Shown here piece by piece: positions 56,910 to 64,000 of a stretch of DNA of 64,000 bases. Position numbers and translations under genes: made by a program. This DNA comes from Mesorhizobium sp. dw_380 (lineage in GTDB: Bacteria > Pseudomonadota > Alphaproteobacteria > Rhizobiales > Rhizobiaceae): contig NZ_JAFFIW010000018.1 of assembly GCF_018588885.1 (NCBI RefSeq), positions 59,209 to 123,208 on the forward strand. The letters are read 5' to 3'. Position 1 is the first letter of the stretch; each line of letters begins with the position of its first letter. Under the pieces are notes generated by a model. It saw nothing but the letters and a program-made list of their open reading frames with translations, had not been told where the DNA came from and did no database searches.

Positions 56910-58103
56910 ATGTCACTGATTGACGGAATTATGCCGGGTCCAAAAGGACCCGGCATTTTGCGCAAGATCTCGCTCTGGTGGGGCAGCTATCCGCTGACGC
57001 AGGTCGCCGTGATCACGGCGGCCATCGCGCTGTTCTGGCTGCTCGGCCACAACACCGCCGAGACCATGGCCCGTATCGGCATCACGCCGGGCTTCGACTT
57101 CCTCGGCCGGCCGGCCAATTTCGAGATTGGCGAGGCGCCAATCGCCTTCAAGGCGGGCGACCCCTATGCGCGCGCGATCCTCGCCGGTCTGTTGAACACG
57201 CTGCGGGCGGCGGTTCTTGGCTGCGTGCTGGCGACTATCCTTGGCGTTGCTCTCGGTGTTGCCAGCCTCTCTGGCAATCTGCTGCTGGCGGGACTGGTGC
57301 GCTGGTATGTCGAAATCGTCCGCAACACCCCGCTTCTGCTGCAGCTGTTCTTCTGGATATCGCTGGCAAAATCATTTCCTTCGCCGAGGCAGGCGCTCTC
57401 GGCATTCGACAGCTTCTTTCTCACCAATCGTGGCGTGTTCGTGCCGGGGATCGGCTTTCACAATGTGTCGGCACCGACGCTCTGGTTGCTTGGCGGTCTC
57501 GCCGTGGCCTATCTGGCCTCCGTTGTATGGGCATGGTGCAGCGGCTGCCTGTCCGCCAGGCGGCTCGGCCTGGCTACCGCGCTGCTGCTGGGCGCCATTG
57601 TGCTGGCCTTTCCGCTGACCGGTGCGGGCGCCACCTGGGAGATACCGGCGCTGGCCGGCTTCAACATTCGTGGCGGCTACAATCTGACACCGGAATTCGC
57701 CGCCCTGTTGACCGGCCTGGTGGTGAAATTCTCGGCGGCGATTGCCGAGATCGTGCGGGCCGGCATCCAGTCGGTCGACCGCGGCCAGTGGGAGGCGTCG
57801 CGGGCGCTCGGCCTTCACAGCGGCCAGATCATGCGGCTCGTGGTGCTGCCGCAGGCATTGCGCGTCATCACACCGCTGACGACGTCCAGCTACCTCGACC
57901 TGACCAAGGATTCGAGCCTTGCCGTCGCCATCGGCTATCCGGACCTTGTCAGCATCATCAACACCACCGCCAACACGACCGGGCAGTCGCTGGAAGCGCT
58001 GACGCTGTTGATCGCCATCTATCTGGCTATCAATCTGTCCGTCTCGGCGGCCATGAACCTCTACAACAGGCGTGTCGCTCTCAGGGGAACCGCAAGGGCA
58101 TGA
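56910..58103 (+). CDS. General amino acid-type ABC permease (AapQ-like)
   Basis: A permease of up to 397 residues with the long AapQ/BztB architecture: N-terminal helices, large inserted region, then the HisM-like core with VDRGQWEASRALGLHSGQIM. The ATG at 56910 lacks a good ribosome site and the hairpin at 56931-56956 covers the next codons, so the true start may be further on, for example TTG at 56958. Overlaps the next gene by ATGA. Confidence 0.88.
   Translation: MSLIDGIMPGPKGPGILRKISLWWGSYPLTQVAVITAAIALFWLLGHNTAETMARIGITPGFDFLGRPANFEIGEAPIAFKAGDPYARAILAGLLNTLRAAVLGCVLATILGVALGVASLSGNLLLAGLVRWYVEIVRNTPLLLQLFFWISLAKSFPSPRQALSAFDSFFLTNRGVFVPGIGFHNVSAPTLWLLGGLAVAYLASVVWAWCSGCLSARRLGLATALLLGAIVLAFPLTGAGATWEIPALAGFNIRGGYNLTPEFAALLTGLVVKFSAAIAEIVRAGIQSVDRGQWEASRALGLHSGQIMRLVVLPQALRVITPLTTSSYLDLTKDSSLAVAIGYPDLVSIINTTANTTGQSLEALTLLIAIYLAINLSVSAAMNLYNRRVALRGTARA
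56931..56959 (+). terminator. Terminator-like hairpin at the head of the AapQ-like gene
   Basis: ATGCCGGGTCC and GGACCCGGCAT form a perfect 11-bp stem around AAAA and are followed by TTT. It sits 33 nt after the binding-protein stop. This is a usual place for a partial terminator that raises binding protein over permease. It lies within the first codons of the annotated permease frame. Confidence 0.7.
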
Positions 58104-59182
58104 CGATCTCAGAAGCTCTCGACGCGCGAACCTGGCGATCCTCGGCGACGGTACAGACACTGAAGGTCGGGCTTTTCGGCACGCCGCTGAATTCGGTCAT
58201 CACCGTGGTCACGGTGGCGCTGCTGGCCTGGATCATACCACCGCTGCTGCGCTGGGGCGTGTTCGACGCGACATGGACGGGCACCTCGGCCGACTGCGCG
58301 GCCGGCTCCGGCGCTTGCTGGGCGTTCGTCGGAGCAAAATTCCGCTTCATCCTGTTTGCTTTCTACCCACCCGCCCTGCAATGGCGGCCGCTGGTCGTCA
58401 TGGTGCTGTTGCTGGGACTGCTGGTCGTCACCGCGCAGCCGCGATTCTGGCGCAAGGGATTGCTCATCGCTTGGCCCGTGGTGGTCGCCGCCAGCTGGAT
58501 CCTGATGTCCGGCACGCTGACGCCTCCTTCCGTCCCGTCGAACCAGTGGGGTGGACTGGCCGTGACGTTGTTTGTGTGGTCCGTCTGCTTTGGTCTTGCC
58601 ACCCCGCTGGCAATCCTGCTGGCATTGGCGCGGCGTTCCGGCATGGGCGGTGTGCGCACGCTTGCGATCGTCTTCATCGAACTGATGCGCGGCACGCCGA
58701 TGGTAGCCATCCTCTACGTGGCGATGCTCATCCTGCCGATGGCCATCCCCGGTGGCCAATTGATCGACAAGAGCGTCCGCGCGATGATCATGATCACCCT
58801 GTTCTGGTCGGCCTATGTCGCCGAAGTCGTTCGGGCCGGCCTCCAGGCAATTCCGGCCGGCCAGTATGAAGCAGCGGCCGCGCTTGGCCTCGGCTACTGG
58901 CGGACCATGCAGCTCATCGTCCTGCCGCAGGCACTGCGCCTGGTCATTCCCGGCATGGTCAACCTGGCAATCGGCTTCCTGCTGGCGACATCGCTGCTCG
59001 CGGTCATCGGCATCTTCGACCTGCTCAACGCGGCGCGGGCCTCGGCGACCGATCCGCAATGGCTCGGCTATTACGACGAGGCGTATCTTTTTGCCGCGCT
59101 GATCTATTTCGTGCTGTGCTTCGGTGGCTCGCGATACAGCCTGTGGCTGGAGAAGTATCTGCGCCGGTCGGATCGGCACTGA
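58100..59182 (+). CDS. General amino acid-type ABC permease (AapM-like)
   Basis: A 360-residue permease with the AapM/BztC pattern, including FIELMRGTPMVAILYVAMLI and the EAA loop GQYEAAAALGLGYWRTMQLI. The start MTISEALDARTWRSS is coupled to the preceding stop. No AapP-type ATPase follows: the next gene is an unrelated dehydrogenase. Confidence 0.9.
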   Translation: MTISEALDARTWRSSATVQTLKVGLFGTPLNSVITVVTVALLAWIIPPLLRWGVFDATWTGTSADCAAGSGACWAFVGAKFRFILFAFYPPALQWRPLVVMVLLLGLLVVTAQPRFWRKGLLIAWPVVVAASWILMSGTLTPPSVPSNQWGGLAVTLFVWSVCFGLATPLAILLALARRSGMGGVRTLAIVFIELMRGTPMVAILYVAMLILPMAIPGGQLIDKSVRAMIMITLFWSAYVAEVVRAGLQAIPAGQYEAAAALGLGYWRTMQLIVLPQALRLVIPGMVNLAIGFLLATSLLAVIGIFDLLNAARASATDPQWLGYYDEAYLFAALIYFVLCFGGSRYSLWLEKYLRRSDRH

Positions 59183-59232
59183 ACTTCGACGCGATTCTTC
59201 GAGTACAATAGCGGTTTGCAGTGAGGTCCTTA

Positions 59233-60252
59233 ATGTCAATCCAGACCAACACCCGCGTCGTGCTCGCGGCGCGACCGCAAGGCAAGCCGAAGCCCAGCGA
59301 TTTCCGCATCGAAAGGGTTGAGACTGGCGAGCCGGGTGACGGTGAGCTGCTGTTGCAGATCCTTTATCTGTCGCTTGATCCCTACATGCGCGGACGCATG
59401 AACGCCGCCAAATCCTATGCCAAGCCGGTCGAGATCGACGGCGTGATGGAAGGCGGCACCGTGGCCCGTGTCGTCAAATCGCGCCATCCTGAGTTTTCCG
59501 AGGGCGATATGGTGCTCTCCCATTCGGGATGGCAGAGTTTTGCCCTGTCCGATGGCGTCGGCTTGCGCAAGCTCGATCCCGTGGCGGCACCCGTCACCAC
59601 GGCGCTTGGCGTGCTCGGCATGCCGGGCTTCACCGCCTATGCCGGCTTGTTGACCATCGGACAGCCAAAACCGGGCGAGACGGTCGTCGTGGCGGCGGCC
59701 AGCGGCGCGGTCGGGTCAGCCGTCGGCCAGATCGCCCGCATCAAGGGCGCGCGTGCGGTTGGCATCGCAGGCGGCGCTGAAAAATGCGCCTTCGTGCGCC
59801 AGGAACTCGGCTTCGATGCCGTCGTCGATCACAGTGCCGATGATTTTGTCGAGCAACTGACGGCAGCTTGCCCTGAAGGCATCGACATCTATTTCGAGAA
59901 TGTCGGTGGTCACGTCTGGGACGCGGTGTTCCCCCTGCTGAATGATTTCGCCCGCGTGCCGGTCTGCGGGTTGATCGCGCAATACAACACCATCGTGGAG
60001 TCCGGCACCGACCGGCTGCCAACGCTGATGCAGCAGGTGCTTCGCCGCAGCCTGACGATAAGAGGTTTCATCCAGCGTGAATTCGCCGACCAGCGCCCGG
60101 CCTTCTACAGCGAGATGGCAGAGTGGATAGCGTCCGGCCGCGTCCGCTATCGGGAGGACATCGTCGACGGTCTCGAGAACGCGCCGCAGGCGTTCCTTGG
60201 TCTTCTCGAGGGCAGGAATTTCGGCAAGCTTATCATGCGGGTTGCCGAATAA
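59233..60252 (+). CDS. NADP-dependent MDR-type oxidoreductase (CurA-like)
   Basis: A 339-residue medium-chain dehydrogenase/reductase without zinc ligands, of the CurA/prostaglandin reductase group that reduces alkenals and enones with NADPH. Blocks are ILYLSLDPYMRGRMN, VVVAAASGAVGSAVGQIARI (nucleotide site) and DIYFENVGGHVWDAV. ATG at 59233 after GTGAGG is the start. It ends the cluster and may detoxify reactive products. Confidence 0.9.
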   Translation: MSIQTNTRVVLAARPQGKPKPSDFRIERVETGEPGDGELLLQILYLSLDPYMRGRMNAAKSYAKPVEIDGVMEGGTVARVVKSRHPEFSEGDMVLSHSGWQSFALSDGVGLRKLDPVAAPVTTALGVLGMPGFTAYAGLLTIGQPKPGETVVVAAASGAVGSAVGQIARIKGARAVGIAGGAEKCAFVRQELGFDAVVDHSADDFVEQLTAACPEGIDIYFENVGGHVWDAVFPLLNDFARVPVCGLIAQYNTIVESGTDRLPTLMQQVLRRSLTIRGFIQREFADQRPAFYSEMAEWIASGRVRYREDIVDGLENAPQAFLGLLEGRNFGKLIMRVAE

Positions 60253-60552
60253 CCGATGCGTGAAAGCGAATCGTGGCGGTTCGGATAATTTCTGTCTCGG
60301 CGTTGATTGGTGACATTCCGTACCAATTTTCTGACAAGACTGGGTAAGTGATGCTCAATTATGAAGCTTCATGAGCATGAGGAAAGGGCTCCAGGCGGCG
60401 TTTTTCCACTGTCGCCGACATTTCCTCCGTTGTAGCGGAGGAAAGCAATCGCGGCTTGAGATTGGCGTTGCCGAAGCGCGACGGCGAGGCGTAGAGGTCC
60501 GCCATCGACGGCCTGCCCCTGCGGGACGTCTCTCAACCAGACGGAGCAGACC
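60253..60552. other. Leader region of the methionine-rich gene
   Basis: A 300-bp gap with a 9-bp stem-loop TTTCCTCCG/CGGAGGAAA (60421-60444, loop TTGTAG). The 3' arm resembles a ribosome site and is paired. No coding frame is convincing here. Confidence 0.5.
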
Positions 60553-60924
60553 ATGAACCCCGCAATGCAGATGCAGCCGATGCCGATGATGAACAACATG
60601 ATGCCGATGATGATGAGCCCAATGATGAATGGCATGATGCCGATGAACCCGATGATGGGTGGCATGATGCCGATGATGGGCGGCATGCAGATGAACCCGA
60701 TGATGATGGGCGGCATGCCCATGCAGGGCATGATGCCCGTGATGATGTGCACGATGACCTGCAAGATGACCGCCACTGGCATGATCTGCGAAATGACCCC
60801 GATGAACGACGGTTCGAAGGACATGTTCATGGAATGCTGCAAGCGCATGATGGCCATGAACGGCGCCGGCATGCCGATGATGATGATGTGCGGCGGCATG
60901 ATGATGATGGGCTCGATGGCTTGA
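60553..60924 (+). CDS. Methionine-rich small protein (43% Met)
   Basis: A 123-residue protein with 53 methionines and six cysteines. The N-terminal two thirds are (P/G)MM-type repeats (for example MMPMMMSPMMNGMMPMNPMM). The C-terminal third has CTMTCKMTATGMICEMTP and ECCKRMM, ending in a Met-Gly run. No signal peptide is visible. GGAG stands 6 nt before ATG, and a terminator follows. Met/Cys-rich proteins can bind Cu(I) or store sulfur, but I cannot name a family. Confidence 0.8.
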   Translation: MNPAMQMQPMPMMNNMMPMMMSPMMNGMMPMNPMMGGMMPMMGGMQMNPMMMGGMPMQGMMPVMMCTMTCKMTATGMICEMTPMNDGSKDMFMECCKRMMAMNGAGMPMMMMCGGMMMMGSMA

Positions 60925-60944
60925 TCGACACCGCTGTGTCTTTT

Positions 60945-60977
60945 GAAAAAGGGTCGGCTAGCCGGCCCCTTTTTTCG
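60945..60977 (+). terminator. Rho-independent terminator after the Met-rich gene
   Basis: AAAAAGGG...CCCCTTTTTT with an inner CGGCTAGCCG forms a hairpin with a T-tract. It lies 20 bp after the stop and also faces the convergent XRE-cupin gene, so it can serve both. Confidence 0.85.
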
Positions 60978-60982
60978 TTTAG

Positions 60983-61603
60983 CTAGCCAACAGCCTCGAC
61001 ATAGGTCATGACGAGATAGGCGGTGGCTTCGCTGTCCGTGGGGTTGCTGTAGCTGTGCGGCACGTCGGCCTCGAACAGGATGGCGTCGCCTTCGGAAAGC
61101 AGATGAGTGGCCTCTTGGCCCGCCCTGATCTCCAGCTGGCCTTTCGTCAGGATGATGTTCTCGATCGTGCCAGGGGCATGCGCATCGGCGTTTTCGGTGT
61201 GTCCGGCCGAGAAGCGCAGCTCGTAGAACTCGACCTTCCGCTCCCCATCGAAGGGGAACAAGGCCCGCGACGTGAATTTGCCATCTACCGACGTCAGGAT
61301 TTTCGCATGCTGGCGGCGCAGGACGACCGTTCCCTGCACCTTTTGACTGTCGAGCAATGTGGCGAAAGGAACGCCCAAAGCCGTGGTGATCTTCCAAAGC
61401 AGGCTGATGCTGGGAGCGCTTCGGCCGGTCTCGATCTGGCTGAGCATGGCGCGGCTGACGCCAGATAGTTTCGCAAGCCGCTCCAGCGAATGGCCTTGCC
61501 GCGTTCTCAGCCGGCGCAGATTGCGTCCGAGGACATGTGGCAGTTCATTGGCGGCGTCCGCGCTGCCGGCAATCTCGATGATGTTTGAGAACGCGTCCGC
61601 CAC
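60983..61603 (-). CDS. XRE-cupin transcriptional regulator
   Basis: A 206-residue regulator: helix-turn-helix LGRNLRRLRTRQGHSLERLA KLSGVSRAMLSQIE at the N-terminus, and a cupin domain (APGTIENIILTKGQLEIRAG, LSEGDAILFEADVPHSYSNP) at the C-terminus. Such proteins often sense amino acids or sulfur compounds. I chose GTG at 61603 as the start, though a clear ribosome site is not seen; longer frames to 61921 add unrelated sequence. It lies 7 nt after the small ORF. Confidence 0.85.
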   Translation of the reverse strand: MADAFSNIIEIAGSADAANELPHVLGRNLRRLRTRQGHSLERLAKLSGVSRAMLSQIETGRSAPSISLLWKITTALGVPFATLLDSQKVQGTVVLRRQHAKILTSVDGKFTSRALFPFDGERKVEFYELRFSAGHTENADAHAPGTIENIILTKGQLEIRAGQEATHLLSEGDAILFEADVPHSYSNPTDSEATAYLVMTYVEAVG

Positions 61604-61610
61604 GGCGACG

Positions 61611-61790
61611 TCAATTCGGCGTTGACGGTGTACCAACCCAATAAACCGGCATGAACCAAACCGGCACCCAAGCGACCGGCACTGCGCCCGGCACGATGAG
61701 AGGTGCTGCCAGTGGACGCGTTGAATGTTGAGCGTTCCGAGCGTGGCGGAAGGCATCCAGGCTAACGACATTCGCGGCTTGCGCAGACAT
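61611..61790 (-). CDS. Small ORF (59 aa) upstream of the XRE-cupin regulator
   Basis: Starts MSAQAANVVSLDAFRHARNA and ends with a hydrophobic Pro/Trp-rich stretch (APLIVPGAVPVAWVPVWFMP). GGAAG stands 7 nt before the ATG. Its stop is 7 nt before the regulator start, suggesting coupling. It could be a real small membrane-associated protein. No family recognised. Confidence 0.5.
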   Translation of the reverse strand: MSAQAANVVSLDAFRHARNAQHSTRPLAAPLIVPGAVPVAWVPVWFMPVYWVGTPSTPN

Positions 61791-62572
61791 TGCGTGCTTC
61801 CAATAGGTGTCCGTATTTGGCACCTCATATTAGCCGCAGGACGGCTGGCTGGCGGAGGGCTCCGTTCCATTTTAAAGCCGAATGGGAACGCGAATTCCAT
61901 TACTCTTGAACAGTTGAGCATGGTAATGCCGTGGTCTGTCGCAACGGGTTAGCCGCCCTTGCGATGTCCGCTGAGCGGCAGGACGAAACAGTAGATCGTA
62001 GATCGGCGGACGTTGCCGAACTGCAACGGAAACCGCTCAGCCGGACCCGGTCGAGGGAAGCCTAGACCTTCAACATCGCCGCCGAATGAGCCGCAGCAGG
62101 CCGCCACACTGCTACGGCTGCCATCAGAGAGTTTTTTCGGTCGCGCTGAACTCGGCACATCATCCTTAGCCGGGACTCCGACAGTCAATTCGTAGGTGTC
62201 TTGGCAGGCGAGCTGCCTTACCGCGATTGACGCGGAAAGAACTCATTTGCCGGTACAGCGCGCCAAACTTCACGTTTCCGTGATCGTGCCGGACAAACTT
62301 ACGCACCGAAAGCTCCGAGGGTCTCAGCTGCGGTGAAGGATATGCCTATCTGCCTGTTTTCAATAGAGAATTATTGTAAGTTATATTCGAGTTTTCTAAA
62401 GTAAAGTTTTGATTGTAGGACACAGCAGTGTTTGGTATGGATAAGTATATGTGTCATATAAGACATAATTAAAATAACGCTGAAGACAAACTGTCTAGGT
62501 GTTTAATAATCTGCTGGGAGGATCGATTGATCCTATGATGTATAGATCATCCATCATGTGTAGAGAGACGAA
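61791..62572. other. Gap, AT-rich in its second half
   Basis: No gene is supportable. From about 62360 to 62560 the sequence becomes clearly AT-rich and contains small dyads such as GGATC/GATCC (62520-62533). The composition is unlike the rest of the window and may mark an insertion boundary. Confidence 0.5.
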
Positions 62573-64000
62573 AACCCGCCATTTGGGCTGCATTACGCCG
62601 CCCTGGACGATGCGGCGGGCCAAGTCGGCATGGGCCGCGTCTCTGCGTCATCTGTCGGCAGCGACGAGCTAGCACCGAAGGTATCAGCGAAATCATTGGT
62701 GCAGCGGTCGGTTCAGATCGCTGCAGATGAGACAGCACCTACCCTGAACATGAATGTTGCCAAGCTGCGGGAGCCAGAAGTTGAAACGCTACCAAGCCGA
62801 GGATGACGTAGAACTCCTAGAGAGTCTGGAAGAAGCGACACTGGTGCCGAACCCGCAGAAGCAGGCACCAAACGCACGGAAGTTGGCGTCCGTGCGCGAT
62901 TTCGGTCGCCGCCACCTCCCAGAGGCAGGCGGCTGCCTACGCTGGGATCGTCCAGCGGCGGAATTGTCGGCGCTGGTGCCGGCACGGGAATTTGAGCCAC
63001 ATCGCGCTAACCCACCAGGGGTGGCCAAGATCCGGCTTCCTGGTCGCGTGGTGCGAGTGGGGCGGTTGGAGGTGCTGCCTACACGGTCGGGAATGGCGGC
63101 GGGAACGTTGCTGGAGATCGGCCCCGACTATTGGCGGGTCGCGACTTCTAGCGCTGATGTGGTTGTCGCCAAGCTGTCGGGACTGACCGGCGAGCCGGTG
63201 GTCGCCGGCGACCTAGCCCGCGAGTTACGACTATCCGCGACGGAGGTGCTGCCGGTGCTCTCGGAGCAGGATGCGCGGGTTCTGGAGGAGGTCTATGCGG
63301 CGGCTGCGGAGCATGAAGAGGTTTGGGTCCACCAGTTGGAGCGGTATCGCCTGCTTTCGTTACCGTTCGCGGGGCCTGCCTCGGGCAAGGTTCGGTGGCG
63401 GGTCAGTCCGTGGCGGGAGATTGAGGCGCTGGCCGGACTTGATCCAACTCCGCGCGTTGAGCATCTCCTGGCGGTGTGGGTGTTGTACCTGGCGCGGACC
63501 ACCGGGGAGACGAAGATACAATTGGGATGGGGGGCGGAGGTGCCGCGCTCGCCACTGCTGGCGGGACTGTTGGCGCCAGTCGTGCCGCTAGAGGTGGAGA
63601 TTGATCTCGATCGAACCTTTGCCGAGGTGAGGCCCGACATAGTCGAAGTTTGCGCGCGAGCAATGGCCGCCGGAAGCTACAGACAGGATCTGCTGACACA
63701 GGTACCGCAATTGCGGCGGATCGAGGAATTGCGGCGACCATTCCCCTGGGATGTAGCGGTAGGCGTGATTGAAGGTGGGAGCGGGGATTGGTCGAAGGAC
63801 GTCGATCGCGGAGCGTTGGGCGGGACGGTGACGTTGCAGATACGGGCCGGGGATGGGGCAGCGCGATGGATTCACGACCCGGCAAGGGTGGCCTCAGAGC
63901 AAGTCGAGCGGATGACCGGACACCTGGCGACGCTGGCGTGGGAAGCGTTAAATCCCGCCTCGCGTGAGGTTTCGGTAAGGCGGCTGAATCTGCTGCCGCG
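62573..64000 (+). pseudogene. NRPS-like gene with formyltransferase-like N-terminus, 5'-degraded and running off the window
   Basis: From ATG 62754 one frame stays open to the window end (415 codons). It reads RWDRPAAELSALVPAREF and PGVAKIRLPGRVVRVGRLEV, the C-terminal domain of formyltransferase-like NRPS starters. A condensation-like part follows (LLAPVVPLEVEIDLDRTFAE, GHLATLAWEALNPASREVSV). Upstream, VQIAADETAPTLNMNVAKL lies in another frame and joins only by frameshift. The catalytic formyltransferase start is missing. It is probably a decayed gene, though the downstream domains may be intact outside the window. Confidence 0.5.

Noticed and set aside
56978..59182. 734-aa frame spanning both aap-type permeases
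   Set aside because: Its first part is an out-of-frame reading of the AapQ-like gene; only the part after 58100 is the real AapM-like gene.
60371..60556. 61-aa frame in the leader of the Met-rich gene
   Set aside because: Arg-rich, no ribosome site, and overlaps the leader hairpin and the real start.
60369..61397. 342-aa minus frame with Ile/Met-rich middle
   Set aside because: It is the antisense of the Met-rich gene (ATG repeats read as CAT/ATC) fused to an out-of-frame reading of the regulator.
61949..62188. 79-aa minus frame
   Set aside because: No ribosome site and no recognisable family; left as non-coding.

Overview
The window looks like chromosome, or a large symbiotic/accessory replicon, of a high-GC alphaproteobacterium of the Hyphomicrobiales, most likely Mesorhizobium or a close relative. 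This is inferred from gene families and order: a selenocysteine formate dehydrogenase operon ordered as I recall it from Sinorhizobium meliloti pSymA, AapQ/AapM-type permeases, many solute-binding transporters and many LysR regulators. No 16S gene or other decisive marker is present.

Layout. Positions 1-6341 carry housekeeping-like genes: the 3' end of katG, aqpZ, an RsmB-like rRNA methyltransferase, a thioesterase, an MTA/SAH-type nucleosidase, a MarR regulator with two clear operators, and guaA. Positions 6342-10858 are a patchy accessory stretch: VOC protein, LysE exporter, LysR, a small Rossmann-like protein, a LysR remnant and long non-coding gaps. Positions 10859-22637 hold a complete selenium/formate dehydrogenase module: fdoG with an in-frame UGA and a visible bacterial SECIS, fdoH, fdoI, fdhE, selA, a Sel1-repeat gene, selB, tRNA-Sec (selC) lying inside the selB reading frame, a small unknown gene, and divergent selD. 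The module is bracketed by two directly repeated ~250-bp elements (about 10259-10511 and 22872-23122). On the minus strand these share a short peptide whose codon differences are almost all synonymous.

Positions 23382-28206 hold stress/redox genes (azoreductase, NADP-binding protein, SDR) with two LysR regulators and gene remnants. Positions 28485-60252 are a large sulfur-scavenging supercluster: an NtaA/SnaA/DszA-type flavin monooxygenase, a branched-chain-amino-acid-type importer, a full-length SfnB-like flavoprotein and a truncated second copy, a homocysteine S-methyltransferase, an OsmC protein, a dipeptide-type importer, an alpha/beta hydrolase, a TTC38-like protein, an APC permease, an isopenicillin-N-synthase-like dioxygenase, an O-acetylhomoserine sulfhydrylase-like enzyme, a sulfonate-type importer and an amino-acid importer. 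The likely logic is uptake of organosulfur compounds, oxidative C-S cleavage, and recapture of sulfide or homocysteine into methionine. The sulfonate-type ATPase is interrupted by an amber codon exactly where the Q-loop glutamine should be.

Positions 60553-61790 carry a striking 123-residue protein that is 43% methionine with six cysteines, and an XRE-cupin regulator preceded by a small ORF. The window ends in an AT-rich gap followed by an open-ended, apparently 5'-degraded NRPS-like gene (formyltransferase-like plus condensation-like sequence).
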